64,000 nucleotides of DNA from JAQVCM01 sp040403095. GTDB lineage: Bacteria; Bacteroidota; Bacteroidia; Flavobacteriales_D; Crocinitomicaceae. This document shows, one piece after another, positions 9,477 through 18,490 of the stretch. Below the pieces are notes generated by a model that was not told the origin of the DNA, made no database searches, and worked only from the letters and a program-made list of their open reading frames with translations. The position numbers and the translations under genes are program-made. The stretch lies in the NCBI GenBank assembly GCA_040403095.1, contig JBBALI010000009.1:1-64000 (forward strand), written 5' to 3'. Position 1 is the stretch's first letter. Every line of letters begins with the position of its first letter.

Positions 9477-10730
9477 ATGGAATTAAAGAGAGTTGTTGTA
9501 ACTGGTTTAGGAGCGCTTACGCCTATTGGAAATACTGTTTCTGAGTACTGGGAAAATTTAATTGCCGGTAAAAGTGGAGCGGCTGAAATCAAACAATTCG
9601 ATGCGTCTAAATTCAAAACTCAATTTGCATGTGAGGTCAAAAACTTCAATGTTGAAGACTTCATGGATCGCAAAGATGCCCGCAAATTGGATCAATTTTC
9701 TCAATACGCCATGGTTTCTGCTTCAGAAGCCATGGCTGATTCTGGTTTAATGGAATCAAATCCAAACCAAGATCGCATTGGGGTGATTTGGGGTTCAGGA
9801 ATTGGAGGGTTGAAAACTTTCCAAGATGAAGCTCAAAATTTCTTTTCAGGTGACGGAACACCAAAATTCAATCCTTTCTTTATTCCAAAAATGATTTCTG
9901 ATATTGCATCAGGACATATTTCAATTAAATACGGTTTACGTGGCCCTAACTATGTAACTGTGTCTGCATGTGCTTCAGCTACAAATGCAATTATTGACGC
10001 CTTTAACTTAATTCGTTTAGGGAAGGCAGATGCAATTGTTACTGGTGGTTCTGAAGCAGCAGTAAATGAAATGGGAATGGGAGGTTTCAACGCTTTGAAA
10101 GCTTTATCAACCAGAAACGAATCACCAGAAACAGCTTCAAGACCATTCGATGCTGAAAGAGACGGATTTGTTTTAGGTGAAGGTGCAGGAGCTCTAATTC
10201 TAGAAGAGTACAATCATGCCATCAAACGAGGAGCGAAAATCTACGCCGAAGTTTGTGGTGGTGGAATGTCTGGTGATGCATATCACATGACAGCACCTCA
10301 TCCAGAAGGAATTGGAGCAAGAAACGTAATGATTGCCGCACTGGAAGATGCAGAAATGAATGCCAATGAAGTTGATTATGTCAATGTTCACGGTACTTCT
10401 ACTCCACTTGGAGATATTGCAGAAACAAAAGCCATTGTGCAAGTTTTTGGAGAACATGCCTATGATTTAAATATCAGTTCTACAAAATCAATGACTGGAC
10501 ATTTGCTAGGTGCAGCAGGAGCTATTGAGGCGATTGCTTGTATTTTGGCGGTGAAAAATGACATTGTTCCTCCAACCATAAATCATTTTACCGACGATCC
10601 TGAATTGGATAATAAACTCAACTTTACTTTCAACAAAGCACAAAAAAGAACCGTGAATGTTGCGATATCAAATACCTTTGGATTTGGTGGTCACAATACT
10701 TCTGTTATTGTAAAGAAATTCAAAAGCTAA
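9477..10730 (+). CDS. fabF: Beta-ketoacyl-ACP synthase II
   Basis: This 417-residue condensing enzyme elongates acyl-ACP with malonyl-ACP in fatty acid synthesis. The Cys-His-His catalytic set is visible: cysteine in TVSACASATNA (about residue 165), histidine in NVHGTSTPLGD (about 304), and histidine in KSMTGHLLGAAGA (about 340). The GGFNALKALSTRN and NTFGFGGHN motifs are standard for FabF. It lies between acpP and rnc and ends three bases before the rnc start. Full length, no oddities. Confidence 0.97.
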   Translation: MELKRVVVTGLGALTPIGNTVSEYWENLIAGKSGAAEIKQFDASKFKTQFACEVKNFNVEDFMDRKDARKLDQFSQYAMVSASEAMADSGLMESNPNQDRIGVIWGSGIGGLKTFQDEAQNFFSGDGTPKFNPFFIPKMISDIASGHISIKYGLRGPNYVTVSACASATNAIIDAFNLIRLGKADAIVTGGSEAAVNEMGMGGFNALKALSTRNESPETASRPFDAERDGFVLGEGAGALILEEYNHAIKRGAKIYAEVCGGGMSGDAYHMTAPHPEGIGARNVMIAALEDAEMNANEVDYVNVHGTSTPLGDIAETKAIVQVFGEHAYDLNISSTKSMTGHLLGAAGAIEAIACILAVKNDIVPPTINHFTDDPELDNKLNFTFNKAQKRTVNVAISNTFGFGGHNTSVIVKKFKS

Positions 10731-10733
10731 ACT

Positions 10734-11456
10734 TTGCTTAAGCGGCTATTTACGCGATCCATAAAACGTTCAAACGAAGACCTTCGTATCATTAGATTTG
10801 TGCTCAAACGTTTCGGCTACAAACCGAAAAATCTAAATTATTTTTACGAAGCAATAACTCATAAATCTTTCAGTAACCTTACCGAAAATCAAATTTCAAA
10901 TGAGCGTTTGGAATATTTAGGCGATGCCATTCTGGATGCAGTGATCGCTGAATTACTATTCTTAAGATTTCCTGACCAAGACGAAGGTTTTTTGACCAAA
11001 ATTAAGTCGAAAGTTGTGAGTAGAAAAACGCTATCTGAAATCGGTGAAGAAATGCGTCTTAGAGAAATCTTGCGGTATCACAAAGGTAGAGCAATCAACC
11101 TTGCAAGTTTAGAAGGAAATGCATTTGAAGCATTGATGGGCGCAATCTATCTTGACGGCGGTTATGAAGCGGTAAAAAAATGCGTCAGCCACAATATTTT
11201 GCGTAATTATGCCGATTTGAATAAAATTTTGGAGGAAGAAATCGATTTCAAATCTAAACTTTTTATCTGGAGCCAAAAGAAGCACTTAAAGTTAGAATTC
11301 AATGTTTTGACAGAAGAAAGTGTGAACGGAAATTGGAATTATGAAATCATGGTTTCAATCAACGATACACCTTATGGAAAAGGCAAAGGAAATTCCAAAA
11401 AAATGGCTGAGCAAGCCGCTTCAAAGGAAACATTAACGTTGATGGGAGAAATCTAA
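10734..11456 (+). CDS. rnc: Ribonuclease III, probable TTG start
   Basis: This 240-residue double-stranded RNA endonuclease processes rRNA precursors and structured mRNAs. The signature NERLEYLGDAILDAVIAELL (about residue 60) carries the catalytic acidic residues, and EALMGAIYLDGGYE (about 130) carries the second acidic pair. A C-terminal double-stranded RNA-binding domain ends with GKGNSKKMAEQAASKETL. No ATG exists before residue 107. The TTG at 10734, three bases after fabF, keeps the complete family N-terminus and suggests translational coupling. Confidence 0.93.
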   Translation: MLKRLFTRSIKRSNEDLRIIRFVLKRFGYKPKNLNYFYEAITHKSFSNLTENQISNERLEYLGDAILDAVIAELLFLRFPDQDEGFLTKIKSKVVSRKTLSEIGEEMRLREILRYHKGRAINLASLEGNAFEALMGAIYLDGGYEAVKKCVSHNILRNYADLNKILEEEIDFKSKLFIWSQKKHLKLEFNVLTEESVNGNWNYEIMVSINDTPYGKGKGNSKKMAEQAASKETLTLMGEI

Positions 11457-11567
11457 TTCTAGAAATTGGAAATTTCCGCTCAAAATTCAACAAATTTTAC
11501 AGAAGCTTAACAACAATCACGGGTCATCTTTTAAATAATGACTAACTTAGTGCTGTTATTTTTTTTC

Positions 11568-12005
11568 ATGGCCAAACAACACAAATACAATCTTACACTT
11601 GAGGCAGATTATAACTACAGTATGATAGGAATTTGCTCTCATCACAGTGATTATAGATTGGTTTGGGGCTTGAATGAATTGTTGAAATTAAAACTTATAA
11701 AGGCTGAAAATCTTTTTGATGTTCACCATAAAAAAAACGGTTTTTCAAAACACAACTATTTTATTCAGAAAGATGAAGAAGAAATGCTTGATTATTATTT
11801 AATCAAAAATAAAGCAGAAGGAAAATTTTTGATTCCAGAAAAACAACAAATTGATTATTTTCTTTTTTTGGTAAATAATCAAATAATTGATGCGGATGAT
11901 TGGTTATCAAAAATTAAAAGTCATTCAAGTGTTTTAACTGCTTTTAACTTTGATCCAACAGAATTCGCTTCAACTGAAAACCTAATTTTTGATGAAAATT
12001 ACTAA
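11568..12005 (+). CDS. IPExxxVDY family protein
   Basis: This small Bacteroidota-specific protein (145 residues from the ATG at 11568) is named for its motif, seen here as IPEKQQIDYFLFL near residue 95. Its function is unknown. Family members characteristically sit between rnc and pyk, as here. An in-frame ATG at 11538 would add ten hydrophobic residues. I prefer 11568 because MAKQHKYNL matches the usual family start and a TAACTTAG element (near TAnnTTTG) lies between the two. Confidence 0.8.
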   Translation: MAKQHKYNLTLEADYNYSMIGICSHHSDYRLVWGLNELLKLKLIKAENLFDVHHKKNGFSKHNYFIQKDEEEMLDYYLIKNKAEGKFLIPEKQQIDYFLFLVNNQIIDADDWLSKIKSHSSVLTAFNFDPTEFASTENLIFDENY

Positions 12006-12035
12006 CTTTTGATAAGTTAAAAAATAAATTTGAAT

Positions 12036-13454
12036 ATGAAAAAAACAAAAATAGTTGCCACTTTAGGACCAGCGTCCTCAGACAAAGAAATTTTAAGACA
12101 AATGTTTTTAGAAGGTTTGAACGTTTGTCGTTTGAACTTTTCTCATGGTGCTTATGAGGATCATGCTGCTGTCATTAAAGTTATCCGTGAATTGAATGAC
12201 GAAACAGGACTAAATGTCGCTATTTTAGCAGATTTACAAGGCCCAAAAATTCGAGTTTACGAAGTTGAAAATAATGGCGTTTTACTTGAAAACGGAAAAG
12301 AAATTATCATCACAACCGAAAAAATGGTTGGAACAGCTGAAAAAATTGCCATCAATTATCCTCAACTTCCGGCAGACGTTAATCCAGGAGAAAAAATTTT
12401 ACTAGATGATGGAAAATTGGCGCTTGAAATTATCAGCTCTGACGGTTTTAACATCATCAAAGCAAAAGTAATTCACGGTGGAATTTTATCCTCTAGAAAA
12501 GGAGTAAATTTACCAAATACCAAAATTTCACTTCCTTCGTTGACTCCAAAAGACAGAGAGGATTTAGAATTTGCATTGCAACAAAATGTGGATTGGATTG
12601 GTTTATCTTTCGTTCGTTCTGCAAGAGATATTATCGAATTGAAACATTTAATTAGTACAGCTCATGGAAAAGCCAAGGTAATTGCTAAAATTGAAAAACC
12701 GGAAGCTGTTGCTGACATCGATGAAATTATCCAAGAAAGTGATGCACTGATGGTCGCTCGAGGAGATTTGGGCGTTGAAGTTCCATACCAAAACGTTCCT
12801 TTGATTCAAAAAATGTTGATTAATAAATGTTTTGAATATGCGAAACCAATCATTGTTGCAACTCAAATGATGGAAAGTATGATTACCAATATTTCTCCAA
12901 CACGAGCAGAAGTAAATGATGTTGCAAATGCCGTGTTAGATGGTGCTGATGCCGTGATGCTTTCAGGCGAAACTTCAGTTGGGAAATTTCCTGTTGAAGT
13001 AATTCGCACAATGGCAAATATTGTGAAAGAAATGGAAACTTTTGAAGGGATTTACAACAAAGAAGTCATGCCAGAAAAAAATCAAGAAAGATTTATTTCC
13101 GATTCAATTTGTTTCAATGCCTGTCGATTGGCTCAAAGAGTGCATGCTGACGCAATCATTGCGATGTCTTTTTCAGGATATACAGCATACAAGTTGGCTT
13201 CACAAAGACCAAAATCTCCCATTTATATTTTCACGAGCAACAAACAAATTCTAACTCAATTGAATCTTGTCTGGGGTGTAAAAGGCTTTTTCTACGATTT
13301 GAGAGTTAGCACAGATCACACCATCGCAGACATCAAATATTTACTGAAAAAAGAAGGCTTGGTAAACTCAGGTGATATGGTCATTAATATTGCTTCCATC
13401 CCTTTGGATGATAACGGAAGATCAAATATGTTGAAATTAAGTCAGGTCGAATAA
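12036..13454 (+). CDS. pyk: Pyruvate kinase
   Basis: This 472-residue glycolytic enzyme transfers phosphate from phosphoenolpyruvate to ADP. Its N-terminus is MKKTKIVATLGPAS. Conserved regions include the catalytic-lysine motif VIAKIEKPEAVADIDEI (about residue 215), the Mg-binding MVARGDLGVEV, and VIVATQMMESM. The C-terminal domain is complete. The ATG at 12036 is preferred over an in-frame TTG six bases upstream because it starts exactly at the family N-terminus. It ends the acpP-to-pyk block and is followed by a strong hairpin. Confidence 0.97.
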   Translation: MKKTKIVATLGPASSDKEILRQMFLEGLNVCRLNFSHGAYEDHAAVIKVIRELNDETGLNVAILADLQGPKIRVYEVENNGVLLENGKEIIITTEKMVGTAEKIAINYPQLPADVNPGEKILLDDGKLALEIISSDGFNIIKAKVIHGGILSSRKGVNLPNTKISLPSLTPKDREDLEFALQQNVDWIGLSFVRSARDIIELKHLISTAHGKAKVIAKIEKPEAVADIDEIIQESDALMVARGDLGVEVPYQNVPLIQKMLINKCFEYAKPIIVATQMMESMITNISPTRAEVNDVANAVLDGADAVMLSGETSVGKFPVEVIRTMANIVKEMETFEGIYNKEVMPEKNQERFISDSICFNACRLAQRVHADAIIAMSFSGYTAYKLASQRPKSPIYIFTSNKQILTQLNLVWGVKGFFYDLRVSTDHTIADIKYLLKKEGLVNSGDMVINIASIPLDDNGRSNMLKLSQVE

Positions 13455-13468
13455 AAAATCAAGCATAA

Positions 13469-13509
13469 AAAAATGCGGATTATCTCTTAGTGAAATAATC
13501 CGCATTTTT
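13469..13509. terminator. Bidirectional intrinsic terminator between pyk and a convergent gene
   Basis: A perfect 15-base inverted repeat (arms 13469-13483 and 13495-13509, core ATGCGGATTAT) has an 11-base loop, with A-rich and T-rich flanks. It can terminate pyk on the plus strand and the convergent outer-membrane gene on the minus strand. Confidence 0.9.
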
Positions 13510-13521
13510 GTTTTATCAATT

Positions 13522-13992
13522 TTATTTTATTGCAAATCGAAGCGCAATATTTCCATAAATCCCAAATCCTACATAAGGAAATAATCTTACAGTTGGCGTA
13601 GCATCAACAGCAATATTAAATGGAATTTCATTGAAAGTATATTCAATTCCAATCACGCCATCAACTCCACCATAAGCACCATTGTAATAATTATCACGGT
13701 ACTTATAATTGTAATTATTGTTCCACGTCCCAATGTCTCCACCAATACCATAGTACCAATTGAAACCTGAACCCATGTCTTTGTTAATTTCAAACAATCC
13801 TTGAAACCATAAGAAATTTCTTCCACCACCAATAGAAGCTTCGATAGCTGTTGATGAACCTAATGAATGTTTGATATTCAAAGCACCAAATCCTGGGAAT
13901 CCTCCTTTAAAGCCAATCGCCGTTTTGTAATTTTGACTGTATGCAAATCCAGAAATCAGCATCGCTAATGTGAAAAGCAAAATACTTTTCAT
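13522..13992 (-). CDS. Secreted outer-membrane beta-barrel-like protein
   Basis: The 156-residue protein has a clear signal peptide (MKSILLFTLAMLISGFAYSQ) and a body of alternating, Gly- and Tyr-rich strands ending ALRFAIK. This is typical of a small outer-membrane beta-barrel. It resembles eight-stranded outer-membrane barrels, but I do not recognise a named family. The ATG at 13992 is chosen over one at 14010 because it begins the signal peptide directly. It stands alone and shares the terminator with pyk. Function unknown. Confidence 0.7.
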   Translation of the reverse strand: MKSILLFTLAMLISGFAYSQNYKTAIGFKGGFPGFGALNIKHSLGSSTAIEASIGGGRNFLWFQGLFEINKDMGSGFNWYYGIGGDIGTWNNNYNYKYRDNYYNGAYGGVDGVIGIEYTFNEIPFNIAVDATPTVRLFPYVGFGIYGNIALRFAIK

Positions 13993-14107
13993 TTTGTTTA
14001 TTTTAATCATGTACTAATTTACAACTTTAAAGAAGTTAACTGACAAAATTAACGAATGTTGTGAAAATGAAACTTACAAATAAATTATTGTAATTCAATA
14101 AATTAAA

Positions 14108-14857
14108 TCAAAAAAGTGAAATGCTTAATCCAACTTGTAGTCCGTTTAATTGAGTACTTGACTTTGATTTAAAATAAGGCAAAAGATTGTATGAAGCAGT
14201 AATTGCCCAATTTCGAATTCCTAATCTTGCATGTGCACTTAGCAAAAAAGGATTAAAATCTTTGAAGTCAGAAGTTATATTTTCCACTAATTTTCCTTCA
14301 TCATTTCGACTAAATAAATGTTTTTTGGGTAGAAATGAACATCCAATCTTTCCACCTAAATGAAATTTAAAATGTTTCCAACCTTCTGTTCTTAACCGTA
14401 ATTCAATTGGAACAAAAATTTGATTTGTACTAAAAGAAGACTTTTCAATTCCTGAATTATTAGGATTTAAAGTCAAAAAAGTAGCAGTTGGATTAATCGT
14501 TTGATTGATAATATTATTCGATTCTATGCGCGAATGTCCATAGCCAATTCCCAAACCTATTCCGAATGTGTTCTTTTTATTTAAAGGAATATCATAAAAA
14601 GATTGAATATTAAAGCCTATTGACTTCCAATTACTCTGAAAGAAGGAAAAATCTTTGCTTCCCCAATCGTTATAGACAACATCTACAATCATTCTGTCAT
14701 ACTTGGCCACATTCAACCATTTTTGAGAATGAATTCCACTATAAAACCACATAAAACCTGGTCTGTATCTTGAAATTAAAGTAGAATCACCTTTTTGAGC
14801 AAAAGAGTAAAATCCAAAAATAAAAAGACAAACAAAAACTGATATTATCTTAAACAT
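14108..14857 (-). CDS. Secreted hypothetical protein, probable outer-membrane barrel
   Basis: The 249-residue protein from the ATG at 14857 has the signal peptide MFKIISVFVCLFIFGFYSFAQ. Its beta-rich body has barrel-like segments (FGIGLGIGYGHSRIE, FKFHLGGKIGCSF) and a C-terminus GLQVGLSISLF ending in Phe, the usual outer-membrane barrel signature. The start overlaps the galE stop by eight bases, implying translational coupling to galE. The longer open frame upstream runs inside galE and lacks a signal sequence at its front. I do not recognise the family. A lipopolysaccharide or surface role is only suggested by galE. Confidence 0.7.
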   Translation of the reverse strand: MFKIISVFVCLFIFGFYSFAQKGDSTLISRYRPGFMWFYSGIHSQKWLNVAKYDRMIVDVVYNDWGSKDFSFFQSNWKSIGFNIQSFYDIPLNKKNTFGIGLGIGYGHSRIESNNIINQTINPTATFLTLNPNNSGIEKSSFSTNQIFVPIELRLRTEGWKHFKFHLGGKIGCSFLPKKHLFSRNDEGKLVENITSDFKDFNPFLLSAHARLGIRNWAITASYNLLPYFKSKSSTQLNGLQVGLSISLF

Positions 14858-15890
14858 CTTTTGGTCGTTTATTTTCCCAATTCCAAGCATCTTTAATGGC
14901 ATCTTCGACAGAAAATACAGATTCCCATCCCAACTCACGAACAATCTTGGTTGGATTAGCAAAAATTATTTCGACATCGCCTTCTCTTCTTGGACCAAAC
15001 TCCCAATTCAATTTATGATTGGTCGTTTTTTCAAAAACATCGATGACTTCCAACACGCTCGAACCTTTACCTGTTCCAACATTGAAAATTTCAACAAGTC
15101 CAGAATTTTGTTTTCCAAGCCAATCAATCGCTTTAACGTGTGCAACAGCCAAATCTGTAACATGAATATAATCTCGTATACATGTTCCATCAGGAGTTGC
15201 ATAATCATTTCCAAAAACAGTCAATGATTTTCTTATTCCAACCGCAGTTTGGGTGATATATGGCAATAAATTATTAGGAATTCCTTGCGGTAATTCTCCT
15301 ATTAATCCTGAATGATGCGCTCCAATTGGATTAAAGTAACGCAATAAAGTAGCATTACAAACTGGATTTGAGACGATCCAATCTTGAATGATTTGCTCAC
15401 AAATTAATTTCGTATTAGCATAAGGAGATTCTGGATCTAATTCTTTGATTGTTTCGTCCACGCCTTGAGCACCATCCGGCAAAAAAGGATTTCCATAAAC
15501 CGAACATGAAGAAGAAAAAACCAAACTTGGTGTTTTAAATTCTTCCATCATTTTTAATATAGAAATTAAACCCGATAAATTGTTGTCATAATATTTCAAC
15601 GGATATTTAACAGACTCTCCTACCGCTTTATCAGCTGCAAAATGAATAACACCTTGAAAGTTATACTTTTGAAAGATACTTCTTAATTTTACTTCATCCT
15701 GACAAGCTGCATTTACTAACGCTATTTCTCGTCCTAAAATCGTTTGTATATTACCGATAATAAACGATTTAGCATTTCTAAAATCATCTAAAATTACTGG
15801 TTCATATCCTGCATTTACCAATTCAACAACCGCGTGCGAACCAATATAACCAGCTCCTCCAGTAACTAAAATGTGTTTTGAATTTTCCAT
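14850..15890 (-). CDS. galE: UDP-glucose 4-epimerase
   Basis: This 346-residue extended short-chain dehydrogenase interconverts UDP-glucose and UDP-galactose for surface polysaccharide synthesis or galactose use. The NAD-binding motif GGAGYIGSH is at residue 11. The catalytic Ser is in SSSCSVYG (about 130) and the Tyr-x-x-x-Lys in SPYANTK (about 155). The sugar-nucleotide region RYFNPIGAHHSG and the CIRDYIHVTDLA block are typical of GalE. It is the first gene of a two-gene minus-strand unit with the following outer-membrane-type protein. Confidence 0.95.
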   Translation of the reverse strand: MENSKHILVTGGAGYIGSHAVVELVNAGYEPVILDDFRNAKSFIIGNIQTILGREIALVNAACQDEVKLRSIFQKYNFQGVIHFAADKAVGESVKYPLKYYDNNLSGLISILKMMEEFKTPSLVFSSSCSVYGNPFLPDGAQGVDETIKELDPESPYANTKLICEQIIQDWIVSNPVCNATLLRYFNPIGAHHSGLIGELPQGIPNNLLPYITQTAVGIRKSLTVFGNDYATPDGTCIRDYIHVTDLAVAHVKAIDWLGKQNSGLVEIFNVGTGKGSSVLEVIDVFEKTTNHKLNWEFGPRREGDVEIIFANPTKIVRELGWESVFSVEDAIKDAWNWENKRPKDV

Positions 15891-15917
15891 ATCTGTATCA
15901 AAGGTAAATATTTGACT

Positions 15918-15925
15918 TAACTTTG
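15918..15925 (+). promoter_or_regulatory. Predicted -7 element (TAACTTTG) for the small membrane protein gene
   Basis: TAACTTTG is an exact TAnnTTTG match ending five bases before the ATG at 15930. If used, the mRNA would be leaderless or nearly so. I see no clear -33 TTG at the expected distance. Confidence 0.4.
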
Positions 15926-15929
15926 AAAC

Positions 15930-16145
15930 ATGGAAAGCAAACCAAATTTCAATTTTTCACAATATTCGCTGTCCAAACCGAGCAAAGGTCATTGGATTAG
16001 AAACATCATGTACTTTGCTGTGATTATCATTTTAATCAGCTTAATTTACTGGCTTTTGACCAAGCAAGTGAGAAAAATCACCCCAAAAACAAAACAAATC
16101 GAATTGATTGAACACGTCAAAATTGAGGTTGATACAATCAGTTGA
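15930..16145 (+). CDS. Small single-pass membrane protein, unknown function
   Basis: This 71-residue protein has a polar N-terminus, one strong transmembrane segment (YFAVIIILISLIYWLL, about residues 28-43) and a basic then acidic C-terminal tail. I do not recognise it. It is divergent from galE (39 bases between starts) and followed after 47 bases by the DUF2141 gene on the same strand. Its composition and the exact -7 match in front support a real gene, but no function can be given. Confidence 0.6.
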   Translation: MESKPNFNFSQYSLSKPSKGHWIRNIMYFAVIIILISLIYWLLTKQVRKITPKTKQIELIEHVKIEVDTIS

Positions 16146-16192
16146 TAAACAATTTAATGCCATTTTTGTTAATTCAAAAAAATGATTGAAAA

Positions 16193-16612
16193 ATGCACAA
16201 ATTAATTTTACTCATCTTAACTTTCGGATTCTTGTCAGTTCAAACCGCACCAAAAAAATCGACTTTAACTGTTGAAGTCAGAGGAATCAAAAAATCAGTA
16301 GGTAAAATATTCGTCGCTGTTTTCCGCAAAAAAGATGATTTTCCATCCGCTTCAGGTAGATTTAAATACAGCATTGTTGATGCCAAAGTTGGCAATACCA
16401 CAGCCAATCTTGAACTTCCAAACGATACTTATGCAGTTGCCGTATTTCACGATGCGAATGACAATACAGTTATAGACAAAAACATGTTTGGAGTGCCTAC
16501 CGAAATTTATGGTTTTGGAAACAATGCCCGCGGAACTTTCAGTGCGCCTTCTTTTGAAGAAGCTTCTATTGAGTTGAAGCAAGACAAGAAGATTGTCATT
16601 TACATCAAATAA
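16193..16612 (+). CDS. DUF2141 domain-containing secreted protein
   Basis: This 139-residue protein has a signal peptide (about 1-19) followed by a full DUF2141 domain. The recognisable blocks are LTVEVRGIKKSVGKIFVAVF, YAVAVFHDANDNTVIDKNMFGVPTEIYGFGNNARG, and a final beta strand. The biochemical role of the family is unknown. Members are periplasmic or outer-membrane associated and often sit near carotenoid genes, as here. It ends on the base before the convergent desaturase stop, with no terminator between. Confidence 0.85.
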   Translation: MHKLILLILTFGFLSVQTAPKKSTLTVEVRGIKKSVGKIFVAVFRKKDDFPSASGRFKYSIVDAKVGNTTANLELPNDTYAVAVFHDANDNTVIDKNMFGVPTEIYGFGNNARGTFSAPSFEEASIELKQDKKIVIYIK

Positions 16613-18073
16613 TTACTTCACCAAATCTGTTGCGATTTTTGCTGAAAGTAAGCACAATGGAATTCCGCCTCCTGGATGGACGCTACCACCTGCGAAATAT
16701 AAGCCCTTGATTTTAGAGAAATTCGGATGTCTGAAAAAAGCTGCCATACGATCGTTAGAACTTGCGCCATACAAAGCTCCAGCGAAACTTGATGTGCGCT
16801 GTTCGATGCGAATTGGATCTAAATAATCTTCTTCTTCAATCAAGGATTCAACATCAATATTCAATAATCGATTCAACTTTTGAATCACATTTCGTCTTAT
16901 TTGTTTTCGCATTTCCTCCCAATCTTGCCCTGAATTGCTTGGTACATTTACCATAACAAACCAATTTTCACCCGTTTCTGGCGCGTCAATTGGATTCATT
17001 TTAGAACTGATGTGAATGTAAACGGTCGGATCATCACAAACACTTTTATTTTCAAAAATGATATTGAATTCTTTTTGATAATCGGCCGAAAAGAAAATGT
17101 TATGCAAATCTAATTGAGGAAATTTTTGCTTGATTCCCCAATAAAAAATCATCGCTGAACTTGAAGGTTCTTGCGCCAAGGTTTTGGGATTTAAGGTCTC
17201 CTTGGGAAGTAAGTTTTTGTATGCTGGTTTGATGTCCGAATTGCAAAGTACGATCTCCGAAAAAATCTGCTCTGCGCCAATTCGAATACCTTTCGCAGAT
17301 TTATTTTCGACCAAAATTTCATCTACTTTTTGATTGATGTGAAATTTGACTCCCAGTTCTTCTGCCAAAGTAACCAACGAAGTTGTAATTGAATGCATTC
17401 CTTTAGTAGGGAAAAAAGTGCCGATTTCTTGCTCCAAATGCGGAATAATATTCAAAATCCCAGGCGCCAAATAGGGATTTGAACCATTATAAGTTGCGTA
17501 ACGATCAAATATTTGCACCAATTTGGGATGATTCAACGCTTTTTCATTCGCTTTGTGCATCGTGGTGAAAATATTGAGCCAAGGAATGTAAGCGATGCAA
17601 CGCAAAATGGCTTTGCTGAAATAGTTCCCGACTTTGTGCAAGGAATTTTCCAAAAAAGCTTGGTAGGTCGCCTTGTAAATCAGTGCACTGCGGTCGTAAT
17701 GCAATTTTGTTGGTTTTGAATCGACTTTTAAGGTGCGTTCTATTACTGCAAAAATCTCCTCTTTGGAAGCGCTGAAAGGCAGAAAAGTTCCGTCTTCAAA
17801 AAAATAGTGACAGACCGTTTTACAACGTTCATATTCAAAATAATCTTCGGGATTTTTTCCTGAAAGAGTAAATAACTCCTCCACCAAATGCGGCATGGTA
17901 AACAACGAAGGACCAGCATCAAATCGGTAATCTCCTAATTGGGTAACGGTCAATTTTCCACCCAAATAGGCATTTGCTTCATACACATCCACGGCGAAAC
18001 CTTTGTTTGCCAAACGAATCGCAGAAGCAATTCCCGCAATTCCAGACCCAATAACAATCGCTTTTCTTGCCAC
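16613..18073 (-). CDS. crtD: Phytoene desaturase-family carotenoid desaturase, CrtD (hydroxycarotenoid 3,4-desaturase)-like
   Basis: This 486-residue FAD enzyme belongs to the CrtI/CrtD family. The N-terminal dinucleotide motif is IGSGIAGIASAIRLANKG with the VYEANAYLGGKL continuation. The family segment YNGSNPYLAPGILNIIPHLE lies near residue 200, and the C-terminal FAD signature is FAGGSVHPGGGIPLCLLSAK. CrtI itself desaturates phytoene, while CrtD acts on hydroxylated carotenoids such as those of flavobacterial myxol or saproxanthin pathways. The PYLAPGILNIIPHLE region and Bacteroidota context make CrtD likelier. No other carotenoid gene is in the window, so substrate assignment is inference. 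Confidence 0.75.
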   Translation of the reverse strand: MARKAIVIGSGIAGIASAIRLANKGFAVDVYEANAYLGGKLTVTQLGDYRFDAGPSLFTMPHLVEELFTLSGKNPEDYFEYERCKTVCHYFFEDGTFLPFSASKEEIFAVIERTLKVDSKPTKLHYDRSALIYKATYQAFLENSLHKVGNYFSKAILRCIAYIPWLNIFTTMHKANEKALNHPKLVQIFDRYATYNGSNPYLAPGILNIIPHLEQEIGTFFPTKGMHSITTSLVTLAEELGVKFHINQKVDEILVENKSAKGIRIGAEQIFSEIVLCNSDIKPAYKNLLPKETLNPKTLAQEPSSSAMIFYWGIKQKFPQLDLHNIFFSADYQKEFNIIFENKSVCDDPTVYIHISSKMNPIDAPETGENWFVMVNVPSNSGQDWEEMRKQIRRNVIQKLNRLLNIDVESLIEEEDYLDPIRIEQRTSSFAGALYGASSNDRMAAFFRHPNFSKIKGLYFAGGSVHPGGGIPLCLLSAKIATDLVK

Positions 18074-18110
18074 TTTTGTATTTTTTGTAAAGCTATCTTT
18101 TTATAGTTAG

Positions 18111-18328
18111 TTATGGAACAAAATTGGGGAGGAAAAGTTTGAGGAATTTAAGCATAGTACTTTCAAATACTTGCCATTAAAGAATTGATAGATATATTTG
18201 AAGAAAATAAACAAAAAGCTCAGGCTATAAAATCAGAAATTGACAAAACGGACAAAGAGATTAATCAAATGGTTTATGTATTATATGAGTTGACGGAGGA
18301 GGAAATCAATATAGTAGAAAATGTCTGA
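18111..18328 (+). pseudogene. Remnant of a type IIG (Eco57I-like) restriction-modification protein C-terminus
   Basis: Two adjoining frames together read like the last 60-70 residues of a type IIG restriction enzyme/methyltransferase. The first frame (18111 to about 18178) ends with FKHSTFKYLPLK. A one-base slip then leads into the second frame, open from 18158 to the stop at 18326-18328, containing KELIDIFEENKQKAQ and INQMVYVLYELTEEEINIVE. The MVYxLYxLTEEEIxIVE ending is highly characteristic of these enzymes. Everything upstream, including the methyltransferase, is missing. The remnant abuts the crtD 5' end, so it marks an old insertion or deletion. Family assignment is by remembered motif. 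Confidence 0.6.
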
Positions 18329-18490
18329 ACCGTTATTTTAATTGATATGTTCTATCAATTTGTTTTGTATAAGACTTGATTTTTTCTGAAAAACTGCCTA
18401 GTACGCTGATTAAATATAGAAAAGAGATTTAATACATTAAAATAACTTGTTCCGAAATAATTGTTTCATTACAGTAATAAAAAAACCGAA

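Noticed and set aside
18074..18190. Duplicate of the tRNA-fMet 3' end as an attachment site on the far side of the accessory patch
   Set aside because: No stretch matching the tRNA 3' sequence could be found there by eye.
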